A DNA stretch of 64,000 nucleotides from Acidocella facilis ATCC 35904 (GTDB lineage: Bacteria; Pseudomonadota; Alphaproteobacteria; Acetobacterales; Acetobacteraceae): assembly GCF_000687875.1 (NCBI RefSeq), contig NZ_JHYG01000005.1:62001-126000 (forward strand). The letters are read 5' to 3'. Positions within the stretch are counted from its first letter, which is position 1; every line of letters starts with the position of its first letter. Positions 43,054 through 51,671 of this stretch are shown here, piece by piece. The position numbers and the translations under genes are program-made. Below the pieces are notes generated by a model. The model did not search any database and was not told the DNA's origin. It saw nothing but the letters and a program-made list of their open reading frames with translations.

Positions 43054-46026
43054 TTACGGCGTTAAAATCTGCTGAACCCGCGCCTGGAACGCGGCAATGC
43101 CATTCTCCCGGCGCAACCGCTTCAAGGCGTTCGCACGCAGCCTGGTCCACAAAGCTTCATCGGAGTCGAGACGCAGAATTGCCCTGGCAAAGGCTTCGGC
43201 GTCGAGCGTTGGCACAGCCAATACCTCCTCGCCATCCCGCCAGCCAAGCTGCTCGGCCAGAAGCGTCGTCACAATGCAAGGCACACCGTGCGCCGCAGCC
43301 TCGTAAATTTTGTAGGGCGTACCAGCGGCAAAGCGCGTCGGCGCCACGAAAATCCGTGCGGCTTCATATAGCGGCCTGGTCTGCGCCACCTCGCCAAGCG
43401 CCCTCACCCCCTCGCTCAACTTCAACCCGGCAAGTTCAATGCCTGTCGCGCAATATCCCGCGACAGTGAGCAGCGGCGCAGACACGGAGGCTTGCGCCAA
43501 AACCGGAAAAATCTCTTGGGTATAATAATTTAACGAATCGGCGTTGGGCGCGTCCGCTTCATGAACCGCACCGATGAAAAGCAACCCGCTACGCGCCGCG
43601 AATCCTGGTTTTGTCGGCGTCGCCTCGCGGCAGGTTCCTAATATCTCAACGGTCTGGCCACGCACGCGCTGTAAGAGCTGCGCCTCAGCCTGATTGACCG
43701 CAATGATACGCGCCAAATCAGGAAGGTCAGCGAACTCCGCCTGGAGCACTGTGTCGAGATCAAAGCCTGTTCGCATCATCGCGGCTTTCGTCGCAGCGCG
43801 GCAACTGGCGAGCGCCTCTGTGTCCAGAATCACCGGCACCTCATTGCCGGATTCGATGAGCAGCGTGCGCAGCCGGCGCAGATTATGCGTTCGCGCGACC
43901 CAGATGCGCTGATAATCCTCTCGCCGCTCGCTTAAAAACGCCTTGATGTCGCCGAACGCCCGGTCATAAAGCACTTCCGCCCGCGCTGGCATGTCGCCCA
44001 GCAGGCTCATCACGTCATATGGCGCGCCGTTCATCGGAAAGACGTGAACATCGTAACCGGCTCGGTCTATCGCGTGGACAATGTCATTCGAGCGCACAAA
44101 CCCTGAGCCAAGACGCCGCAAGGGGACCGTATCTTCGATGAAGAGCAGCTTGGGCCGGCCGCTCCTCGCGCGCGCCCGCGTCGGGGTCTGCCTGCCAGGC
44201 GATGGCTGCGCTTGCAGAAACGCCTTATGTCGCTCGCGAAAAATGCGCCGTCCGCGCCGCATCAGCGCCATGGATGCTTCCGGTGTCACCGCGCTACCGA
44301 ATTCCAGATGCTCGACGCTGACCGCGGGATCGTAAACAATCCTGTATCCGGCCTGCAACATGCGCACGCATAAATCCGCATCTTCATAATAGGCCGGCAC
44401 GAAGGCTTCGTCGAAACCGGCCAGCGCCTTCACCAGCGCCGTGCGGCAAAGCAGAAAGACGGCGGAGCCATAATCGACATCCCGCACGAAATTGGCTCCC
44501 GGCGCGAGCGGGGATTCGCCGCGCAAATAGCCGCTTGTGGTTCCGTCATCCCAGATGATCGAGCCCGCTTCCTGCAGGCAGCCATGGGTTCGGACGATCT
44601 TGCCACACACCGCGCCGATATCCGCAGCGGCGCTGAGCCGCGCCATGGCAGACGCGACGGCGCCAAATCCCAGCGCAACGTCGTTATTCAGATAAAGCAG
44701 GCAAGGTGCCGCAACATGCGCCAAGGCCTGGTTACACGCCTTCAGGAACCCAACATTCTGCGGGTTTCTGAGCAGCGCCATCCCCCGCACATAGTGCTCG
44801 ATCCGGCGCGTATCATCCTCTGAGGCATTATCGACCAGGATGAGTTGGATCTTCCCCCCAAAATTCTGCCGCAGCGACGCCAAGCTTCGCATGGTCAGCT
44901 CAAAGCGCCCATACGCGACCATGATCACCGCGACCTCCGGCGCGCCGGCAAAGCCGAAATCCAGCCCTTGCCGCGCAAACAAAGCGAGATCGGCCCGGGC
45001 CTTGCGGATGAAGCCCTCGCGGGCGGGATATTCTTCCAGCCCGGGGCGTTTGACCGGCGGGCTGTACGCCAGCCCCTCCGCCAATCCGGCGCGCCTGAAA
45101 TGCGCGAAGGCATCGCGAAACAATCCGGCGTTCAACGCATCGCGCACGGATCTGCGCATATCGCGATAATAGGCGAGGTCGATCTCGGCCGATGGCTGCC
45201 GTAACTCGAAGCATCCGTGCTGGACGAATTGCTGATAGGCGTTGCGGTACAACCCCGCCGCGATGGCCGCATCAATATCCGGATAACGCTGGCGATAGAA
45301 ACGCTCGGAGAATTGCGGGACGGGATCGAACAGCTCCGGCGTGTCGTTGGTGAGATAGTGATGCAGGGCGGCGAGATAATCGCCGCGCAAAATCGCCTGC
45401 TTCGCCACGGGATGCTGTTCAACATACCATGCCGGGTCAAAATAGATCGACGGCGCCAGCTCGTCACGGCCAGAGCCTAGACAGGCCAGAAAATGAACAT
45501 AGGGGCCCGGCCCGTCGATTTCCTCCATCGTGCAAGAAGCTGCCAGAGCCTGGTCGCGGTAATAGGGCGCATCGAACAGATAATGCCCCACCCGCGCTTC
45601 GCGCTGCCCAGAGCGCAGATAATGATCATAGCGCCCGAAACAGCCGTGAAGTTCGAGATTCTCCAGGCTCATATCGTCGTAAAGTTCGGCATAGAGCGCG
45701 TCGTCGAACAGCCAATGCGGGGAGACGCCGCGCCAGCCATGCTGGCAGTAATGATCGAACCCGGACGCGTATTGGCCGGATCGCACCAGCGCCGCCACGT
45801 CCGGGTTGCTGGCGAGATAATAGGCTTCGTCGAATAATGGTGAAGGGCTGTGCCCCAGCCTGGCCCCGACCTGAAGATAATAGTCCAACGCCGCCGCTTC
45901 AGGGGCATCCACACATAATGCCCGCGCATCGGGATAATGATGCAGATACCAGCCACGATCGAACATCGCCCAGGCCGGCCTGAGCTTGGCATCGCTGCGC
46001 AGAAGAAGGTGAGCGGCTTGCGGCAT
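43054..46026 (-). CDS. Large glycosyltransferase: seven NPDV-type repeats + GT2 + GT4-like domain
   Basis: This 990-residue protein has three parts. Residues 22-320 hold seven degenerate repeats with a 42-45 residue period, each with a WYL..YPD / YYL..NPD core and a ..HY.. helix (cores at about 26, 69, 111, 155, 200, 243 and 286). Residues 364-600 are a family 2 glycosyltransferase with VAVIMVAYGR, ILVDNASED, LYLNNDV (444-450) and YYEDADLC (547-554). Residues 625-990 are a GT-B (family 4-like) transferase ending with EAAAHGVPCIVT and an alpha-helical tail. No signal peptide or membrane segment is seen. It likely builds a surface polysaccharide. It lies 53 bp downstream of bioA in the same direction. 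Neighbours give no clue to the glycan. Confidence 0.88.
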   Translation of the reverse strand: MPQAAHLLLRSDAKLRPAWAMFDRGWYLHHYPDARALCVDAPEAAALDYYLQVGARLGHSPSPLFDEAYYLASNPDVAALVRSGQYASGFDHYCQHGWRGVSPHWLFDDALYAELYDDMSLENLELHGCFGRYDHYLRSGQREARVGHYLFDAPYYRDQALAASCTMEEIDGPGPYVHFLACLGSGRDELAPSIYFDPAWYVEQHPVAKQAILRGDYLAALHHYLTNDTPELFDPVPQFSERFYRQRYPDIDAAIAAGLYRNAYQQFVQHGCFELRQPSAEIDLAYYRDMRRSVRDALNAGLFRDAFAHFRRAGLAEGLAYSPPVKRPGLEEYPAREGFIRKARADLALFARQGLDFGFAGAPEVAVIMVAYGRFELTMRSLASLRQNFGGKIQLILVDNASEDDTRRIEHYVRGMALLRNPQNVGFLKACNQALAHVAAPCLLYLNNDVALGFGAVASAMARLSAAADIGAVCGKIVRTHGCLQEAGSIIWDDGTTSGYLRGESPLAPGANFVRDVDYGSAVFLLCRTALVKALAGFDEAFVPAYYEDADLCVRMLQAGYRIVYDPAVSVEHLEFGSAVTPEASMALMRRGRRIFRERHKAFLQAQPSPGRQTPTRARARSGRPKLLFIEDTVPLRRLGSGFVRSNDIVHAIDRAGYDVHVFPMNGAPYDVMSLLGDMPARAEVLYDRAFGDIKAFLSERREDYQRIWVARTHNLRRLRTLLIESGNEVPVILDTEALASCRAATKAAMMRTGFDLDTVLQAEFADLPDLARIIAVNQAEAQLLQRVRGQTVEILGTCREATPTKPGFAARSGLLFIGAVHEADAPNADSLNYYTQEIFPVLAQASVSAPLLTVAGYCATGIELAGLKLSEGVRALGEVAQTRPLYEAARIFVAPTRFAAGTPYKIYEAAAHGVPCIVTTLLAEQLGWRDGEEVLAVPTLDAEAFARAILRLDSDEALWTRLRANALKRLRRENGIAAFQARVQQILTP

Positions 46027-46079
46027 TTACGCCCATAGGTTGCACCACGCCGCCTTGTTGGCAAGCCGCAACAAACAGG

Positions 46080-47333
46080 TCAGCCGCCGGAGAGCACCTT
46101 GAACATGGCTCTGGTCAGGCATGAGAGCTCGTCCGGCGAGATTGTGAACGCCGGTGTGAGGTACACAATATCCCGGAACGGCCTGATCCACACACCTTGC
46201 GCCATCAGCTTCTGGCGCAGCCCAGCGGGGTTCTTGATCGCGTCCAGCTGCACGACGCCGATGGCCCCAATCACCCTGACATCCTTCACCCCAGGCAGCT
46301 CCCGGCAGGGCTCCAGCTCGCGCGCCAGCTGTACGGAAATCGCCGCCACCTGCTGCAAGCGCGGCTCGGTTTCAAACAGATCCAGCGAGGCATTGGCCGC
46401 GGCACAGCCAAGCGCATGCGCCATATAGGTCGGGCCATGCATCAAGGCGGTCATCGGGCTGTCCGAGAGGAAGGTCTCAAACAGCCGGTCGGTCGCGATG
46501 GTCGCGGCCAACGGGCTGGTCCCCCCGGTCAGCGCCTTGGACAAGGTGACGATATCCGGCGCCACCCCCGCCTGCTCGAAGGCAAACATGCTCCCGGTGC
46601 GCCCGAAACCGGTGAAAATCTCATCGAAAATCAAAGTCAGGTCATAATGGTCCGCCGCCGCGCGGAGCCTCTGCAGCACAGCAGGCTCGTGAAACACCAT
46701 CCCCCCGGCGCCCTGCACCAGCGGCTCGACGATGATCGCGGCAAGGCTCTGATGCTCGCGCGCCAGCAGCGCCTCAAAGGCCGCGATGCTCGCGGCATCC
46801 CGTGGCAGCGGCACCACCGGATTGTCCGGCAATAGCCCGGCAAAGAGGCTGTGCATCCCTTCCTCAGGATCGCAGACCGCCATCGTGCCGATCGTATCGC
46901 CATGATACCCGCCGGCGAATGCCAGCACCTTGGTCCGCCCCCGCAACCCGCGATTCAACCGGGACTGCACCGCGATCTTGATCGCGACTTCGACCGCGAC
47001 CGAGCCGGAATCGGTGAAAAAAACGCGGTTCAGGTCACCCGGCATCAGTGCGGCGAGACGTGTGGAAAGCTTATACGCCGCTTCATGCGCCAGCCCGCCG
47101 AACATCACATGCGGCATCGCCTCCAGCTGCCGGGCCACTTCCTGGCGCAGATGCGGGTGGTTATAGCCATGGCAGGCCGTCCACCAGCTCGCGATGCCAT
47201 CAATAAGCGCGCGCCCATCCTCAAGGATGATCCGTGCCCCCTCGGTGCGCGCCACAGGCATCGGCAACGGCGCTGTCTGCATCTGCGCATAAGGCAGCCA
47301 GACATGCCGCCAGCCGGTCTCCAACCAGGACAT
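46080..47333 (-). CDS. bioA: Adenosylmethionine-8-amino-7-oxononanoate aminotransferase
   Basis: BioA makes 7,8-diaminopelargonate in biotin synthesis, using S-adenosylmethionine as amino donor and pyridoxal phosphate. I start at the ATG at 47333 (MSWLETGWRHVWLPYAQMQT, 417 residues), one base after bioB stops; the longer reading enters bioB. The PLP lysine is in TLSKALTGG. The segment IFDEIFTGFGRTGSMFAFEQ and the substrate-site HGPTYMAH are intact. Confidence 0.97.
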   Translation of the reverse strand: MSWLETGWRHVWLPYAQMQTAPLPMPVARTEGARIILEDGRALIDGIASWWTACHGYNHPHLRQEVARQLEAMPHVMFGGLAHEAAYKLSTRLAALMPGDLNRVFFTDSGSVAVEVAIKIAVQSRLNRGLRGRTKVLAFAGGYHGDTIGTMAVCDPEEGMHSLFAGLLPDNPVVPLPRDAASIAAFEALLAREHQSLAAIIVEPLVQGAGGMVFHEPAVLQRLRAAADHYDLTLIFDEIFTGFGRTGSMFAFEQAGVAPDIVTLSKALTGGTSPLAATIATDRLFETFLSDSPMTALMHGPTYMAHALGCAAANASLDLFETEPRLQQVAAISVQLARELEPCRELPGVKDVRVIGAIGVVQLDAIKNPAGLRQKLMAQGVWIRPFRDIVYLTPAFTISPDELSCLTRAMFKVLSGG

Positions 47334-47334
47334 C

Positions 47335-48294
47335 TTACTGCGCCGGCTGCAGACCCAGCTTGGCGAACAGCGCCTCATCGCGCGGCACTGTGGCGTTCTT
47401 TGTGGTCAGCAGCTTTTCGCCATGGAAGATCGAGTTCGCCCCCGCCATGAAGCACAGCGCCTGCGCCTCGTCGCTCATCGCCTCACGGCCGGCGGAGAGA
47501 CGCACATAGCTCTTCGGCATGGTGATGCGCGCCACCGCGACAACCCGCACGAAATCGATCGGGTCGATCCGCTCCGCCTTCGCCAGCGGGGTACCCTCGA
47601 CCGCGACCAGCGCGTTGATAGGCACGGATTCCGGCGGAGTCGGCAGGCTGGCCAAGGTGGCGATCAGCCCGGCGCGGTCGCTCTCATCCTCGCCCATGCC
47701 GACGATGCCGCCACAGCAGACATTGATGCCCGCGTCACGCACCGCATCCAGCGTATTCAGCCGGTCCTGGTAGGTCCGGGTGGTGATCACCTTACCGTAA
47801 TATTCGGGCGAGGTATCCAGGTTGTGATTGTAATAATCCAGCCCCGCCGCCTTCAGCTTCCGGCTCTGGAACGGGTCCAACATGCCCAGCGTCACGCAGG
47901 TTTCCATACCCAGCGCCTTCACGCCTTCGATCATCTGGCATACCGTGTCGAGATCATGATCCTTCGGGCTGCGCCAGGCAGCCCCCATGCAGAAGCGGCC
48001 AGCGCCTTTTTCCTTCGCGGCACGCGCCTCTTCCAGCACCTTTTCCACCGCCATCAGCTTGGAGGCCTTGGTCCCGGTCTCGTACTCGGCGGCCTGCGGG
48101 CAATAGCCGCAATCCTCCGGGCAGCCGCCGGTCTTGATCGAGAGCAGGGTCGAAATCTGCACGCGCGTCGGGTCGAAATGCGCGCGGTGAACGCTCATCG
48201 CCCGGAACAGCAGCTCCGGAAAGGGCAGATCCAACAAGGCCTGCACCTCGGCGCGGGTCCAACGGGCACGGATTTCGATATGGCTTTCAGGCAC
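47335..48294 (-). CDS. bioB: Biotin synthase
   Basis: BioB inserts sulfur into dethiobiotin. It is a radical-SAM enzyme with the CxxxCxxC cluster Cys58, Cys62, Cys65 ([10 protein letters not shown]). I choose the GTG at 48294 ([20 protein letters not shown], 319 residues), because family members begin 5-15 residues before RWTRAEV and a GGAG lies 11 bases upstream. ATGs at 48372 and 48402 have no ribosome-binding site, and the latter would overlap the divergent bioD start. It is co-transcribed with bioA. Confidence 0.96.
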   Translation of the reverse strand: MPESHIEIRARWTRAEVQALLDLPFPELLFRAMSVHRAHFDPTRVQISTLLSIKTGGCPEDCGYCPQAAEYETGTKASKLMAVEKVLEEARAAKEKGAGRFCMGAAWRSPKDHDLDTVCQMIEGVKALGMETCVTLGMLDPFQSRKLKAAGLDYYNHNLDTSPEYYGKVITTRTYQDRLNTLDAVRDAGINVCCGGIVGMGEDESDRAGLIATLASLPTPPESVPINALVAVEGTPLAKAERIDPIDFVRVVAVARITMPKSYVRLSAGREAMSDEAQALCFMAGANSIFHGEKLLTTKNATVPRDEALFAKLGLQPAQ

Positions 48295-48400
48295 GGCGCA
48301 GAACACTCCAGACGCGGCAATATCCTCCAGACTAACCTCAAGCAAACTCTGAGGAAAGACCCGGTGGCCCATGCCGGCTATTCGGGGTAGTGCAGGCGGC
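48295..48400. promoter_or_regulatory. Divergent control region bioB // bioD
   Basis: If bioB starts at 48294, this 106-bp region carries both biotin promoters. I see no BioR-type TTATnnATAA box and no BirA operator. The divergent biotin genes are likely controlled together, but by which factor cannot be read here. Confidence 0.4.
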
Positions 48401-49045
48401 ATGAAAGGCTATTTTGTCACCGCCACTGGCACCGATACCGGTAAAACCTTCTGCACGGCCGGGCTTTTGCGCGCCAACCCGGCCTTGCGGGCCATCAAAC
48501 CGCTTTTATCCGGGTTCGAGGATGGCAACGCCGCCGAATCCGATTCCGGCCATCTGCTTGCCGCGATGGGCCGGACCGTTGATGCCGCGCAAATCGCCGC
48601 CATCACCCCCTGGCGCTTCAAGGCGCCGCTTTCGCCTGACATGGCCGCGGCGCGCGAAGGCCAGAGCATCTCTTATGAGGCCTTGCTCGCCTTCTGCCGT
48701 GCCGAGTTGGCGCGGGGGACAACGCTGATCGAGGGGGCCGGCGGCGCGGCGGTTCCTTTGACCGAGACCCGGATGACAGCGGATTGGATCAAGGATCTGA
48801 ACCTCCCGGTGCTGCTGGTCACCGGCAGCTATCTGGGCAGCATCAGCCATTGCATCACCACGGCGGAGTTCCTGTTGCGCCGGGATATTCCCATCCGGGC
48901 GATTCTTTTGAATGAAAGCCCGGTGGCCCCGGTGCCCACCGCCGAAACCGCAGCCGCGATCTCCCGCTACCTGCCCTGCGACATCGTCACCATTCCCCGG
49001 AATGCGCAAACGGGGGATTTCGCACCCCTCGCTCTCAGCCTCTGA
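48401..49045 (+). CDS. bioD: Dethiobiotin synthetase
   Basis: BioD closes the ureido ring of dethiobiotin with CO2 and ATP. The ATG at 48401 gives [20 protein letters not shown], with the P-loop GTDTGKT at 10-16 (214 residues). APLSPDMAA and the [11 protein letters not shown] segment match the family. An earlier in-frame ATG lacks similarity. bioF and bioC are not in this window. Confidence 0.95.
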   Translation: MKGYFVTATGTDTGKTFCTAGLLRANPALRAIKPLLSGFEDGNAAESDSGHLLAAMGRTVDAAQIAAITPWRFKAPLSPDMAAAREGQSISYEALLAFCRAELARGTTLIEGAGGAAVPLTETRMTADWIKDLNLPVLLVTGSYLGSISHCITTAEFLLRRDIPIRAILLNESPVAPVPTAETAAAISRYLPCDIVTIPRNAQTGDFAPLALSL

Positions 49046-49051
49046 GGCTGG

Positions 49052-49822
49052 CTATTTCCTGAGCGCCATCTTGATCGGCCCGTGCGCGCGCCCGTGGGTG
49101 AATTGCTCCACCACCGGATCGGTCGTGGTCAGCAGCTCCGGCGCTGGGCCGGTCCAGCTGATCCGCCCATCATAAAGCATCGCCGCCTTGTCGCCGATGC
49201 GCTGGGCGGAGGCCATGTCATGGGTGATGGCGATCGAGGTGCTGCCCAGCTTTTTAACGCAATCGACGATCAATTCGTCGATGACTGCCCCCATGATCGG
49301 GTCCAGCCCCGTCGTCGGCTCGTCGAAGAACATGATCGCCGGCCGCGCAGCGATCGCCCGCGCCAGGCCGACGCGTTTTTGCATGCCGCCGGAGAGTTCG
49401 GAGGGCGACAAGCCCGCCACATCCGCCCCCAGCCCGACCTGGGCCAAAACCTCGATGGCCTGATCCCTGGCCTTCGCCCGGCTCACCTTGCGCTGCGCCA
49501 GCGGGCCGAAGGCGACATTTTCCCAGACCGACAAAGAATCGAACAAGGCGCCGTTCTGGAACAGCATGCCGATCTGCTGACGCAAAGCCCGCGCCTGCGC
49601 GGCGGGGGCCTTCAGCACATCCACCTCGTCAATCTCGATCACCCCGGCGTCAGGGGTGACCAGCCCGAGTATGGATTTCAGCAACACCGACTTGCCGGTG
49701 CCGGACCCGCCGATCACCACCAGCCCGGTGCCGGCGGCGATATCGAGATCCACCCCATCCAGCACCTTCTTCGTCCCGAAATGCTTCTTTAGCCCCCGGA
49801 TACGGATTTTAATCTCGCTCAT
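49052..49822 (-). CDS. mlaF: Lipid-transport ABC ATPase (MlaF-like)
   Basis: MlaF powers phospholipid movement between outer and inner membrane. The 256-residue ATPase has Walker A GGSGTGKS (38-45), signature LSGGMQKRV, Walker B FFDEPTTGLDP and the switch His in ITHDMASA. The signature with MQKR is typical of the Mla/Mce (MKL) family. Its ATG overlaps the mlaE stop by four bases. A permease-ATPase pair without an adjacent mlaD substrate-binding gene is unusual; see findings. Confidence 0.93.
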   Translation of the reverse strand: MSEIKIRIRGLKKHFGTKKVLDGVDLDIAAGTGLVVIGGSGTGKSVLLKSILGLVTPDAGVIEIDEVDVLKAPAAQARALRQQIGMLFQNGALFDSLSVWENVAFGPLAQRKVSRAKARDQAIEVLAQVGLGADVAGLSPSELSGGMQKRVGLARAIAARPAIMFFDEPTTGLDPIMGAVIDELIVDCVKKLGSTSIAITHDMASAQRIGDKAAMLYDGRISWTGPAPELLTTTDPVVEQFTHGRAHGPIKMALRK

Positions 49823-50604
49823 TTGACGAACAACACCTGTGTCAGCACGTAATCGAGCGCCAGAATCAGAATGGAGGCCGAGACCACCGCCGAGGTCGTC
49901 GCCGCGCCGACGCCCTGGGCGCCGCCGCGCGAGCGATAGCCATTAAAGCAGCCCATCAGCGCGATCACGAACCCGAACACCGCCGCCTTGATCAGGCCGG
50001 AGACGACATCCTGGCTCTGCAGATTGGAAAATGTGCTGGTGAGGTACCCGCCGGAGGAGAAGCCCAATTTCTGCGTCGCCACCAGAAACCCGCCCATCAC
50101 CCCCAGAATATCGGCCATCATCACCAACAGCGGCAAGGCGATGGCCGCGGCCAGCAAGCGCGGCGCCACGAGATATTTCATCGGATCGGTGGATAAGGTG
50201 GAAAGCGCGTCAATCTGGTCCGTCACCCGCATCGTGCCCAGCTCGGCGGCGATCGCCGCACCGGCGCGCCCGGAGACCATCAGCCCGGCCAAAACCGGCC
50301 CCAACTCGCGCGTCACCGAGAGCACCACCACCGAGGCAATGGCGCTTTCCGCGCCGAAGCGGGAAAAGCCGGTATAGGATTGCAGCGCCAGCACCATGCC
50401 GGTGAACAAGGCGGTGAGCGCCACCACCGGCAGCGAGAAAAAACCGATTTCCATAAAGGCGCGGGCCAGCTGGCGCGGATAAAAGGGCGGCCGGACCATA
50501 TGCGACACACCGCGCAGCGCGAAGATCCCCAGCTCGCCGATATACTCCACGACCCCAAGCACGAGCGCGCCGAGCCAGGCCACCGCATCCAACAGGATCG
50601 TCAT
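49819..50604 (-). CDS. mlaE: Lipid-transport ABC permease (MlaE-like)
   Basis: MlaE is the membrane subunit of the phospholipid transporter. The 261-residue protein has several membrane segments and the family's signature ELGTMRVTDQIDALSTL (about 139-155), which contacts the ATPase, followed by YLVAPRLLAAAIALPLLVMM. It overlaps alr and mlaF by four bases each, so the three are co-translated. Confidence 0.95.
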   Translation of the reverse strand: MTILLDAVAWLGALVLGVVEYIGELGIFALRGVSHMVRPPFYPRQLARAFMEIGFFSLPVVALTALFTGMVLALQSYTGFSRFGAESAIASVVVLSVTRELGPVLAGLMVSGRAGAAIAAELGTMRVTDQIDALSTLSTDPMKYLVAPRLLAAAIALPLLVMMADILGVMGGFLVATQKLGFSSGGYLTSTFSNLQSQDVVSGLIKAAVFGFVIALMGCFNGYRSRGGAQGVGAATTSAVVSASILILALDYVLTQVLFVK

Positions 50605-51671
50605 GCGTCGATATATCGCCGCTCATAGCGGCGCCCCAAAGAGGTCAGTATTTCATAGCCGATGGTCTGCGCTTCACGTCCAAGCGCATCCGGACCATGG
50701 GCCGGATCGAGGAGGGTGAGCAGATCGCCCGGCTTGGCCGGCACGTCGGTCACGTCGAAGGTGGATAGATCCATCGACACCCGGCCTACCAGGGGAACCG
50801 GGGTATCGTCAAAAACCGCGCTGCCGCGATTTGAAAGGCTGCGATGCAGTCCATCCGCATAGCCTACGCCGATGGTGGCAATCCGGCTGAGACGCTGCGC
50901 GGTCCAGGCACCGCCATAGCCAACCGAGGTGCCGGGCTGAATGTCATGGATCTGCAGGATCGGCGCCCGCAACCTGACCGCCGGCCGCATCGGCTGGGCC
51001 TGCGCGGGGCTGGTATTGAGCCCGTACAGCGCAGCCCCTGGACGGATCAGATCCAGATGAAACGCCTCGCCCAGGAAACTGCCGGGCGAATTCGCGATGC
51101 TGCGTTTCGCCCCCGGAAATTGCCCCGCCAGCGCCAGAAACCGGGCCAACTGGTCGCGGTTGCGTGGATCATCCGGCATCTCGGCGGCAATGAGATGGGT
51201 CATCACCGTGTCAACCACGATCCCCTCCAGCCGCGCCGGCTCCTCCCGCAAAACCGTCAATTCCTGCACGGAGAGGCCCAGCCGGTTCATGCCCGTTTCC
51301 AGGTGCAGAAAGGCCGGCAATTTGCGCTCCAGCCGGCCGGCCGCCGCGCGCCATTGCTCGACATCATGCAGCGAACCCAGAACCGGGATCAGCCTGTGTG
51401 CGATGAAAGCCGCCGCGCTATGCGGCGCCACCCCGTTCAACGCCAAAATCCGCGCATCGGGCAGAATTTCCCGTAGCGCCACCGCTTCCGCCAGATGCGC
51501 GGTAAAAAAGGTCGTGCAGCCCGCCGCCGCCAGGGCCGGCGCCACCCGCGCCGCACCCAGCCCATAGGCGTCGGCCTTCACCACCGAAGCGGCCTCACCC
51601 TTGGTCATCCCCGCCAGCAGCCGCCAATTGGCAACGACAGCGCCGAGATCGATGTCGAGAAAGGCCGTCAC
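50601..51671 (-). CDS. alr: Alanine racemase
   Basis: Alr makes D-alanine for peptidoglycan. The 356-residue protein has the PLP lysine at Lys32 (VVKADAYGLGA). The catalytic Tyr lies in SVGYGGAWTA, with RVSMDLSTFDVTD near the C-terminus. It overlaps dnaB upstream and mlaE downstream by four bases each; dnaB-alr adjacency is typical of alphaproteobacteria. Confidence 0.97.
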   Translation of the reverse strand: MTAFLDIDLGAVVANWRLLAGMTKGEAASVVKADAYGLGAARVAPALAAAGCTTFFTAHLAEAVALREILPDARILALNGVAPHSAAAFIAHRLIPVLGSLHDVEQWRAAAGRLERKLPAFLHLETGMNRLGLSVQELTVLREEPARLEGIVVDTVMTHLIAAEMPDDPRNRDQLARFLALAGQFPGAKRSIANSPGSFLGEAFHLDLIRPGAALYGLNTSPAQAQPMRPAVRLRAPILQIHDIQPGTSVGYGGAWTAQRLSRIATIGVGYADGLHRSLSNRGSAVFDDTPVPLVGRVSMDLSTFDVTDVPAKPGDLLTLLDPAHGPDALGREAQTIGYEILTSLGRRYERRYIDA

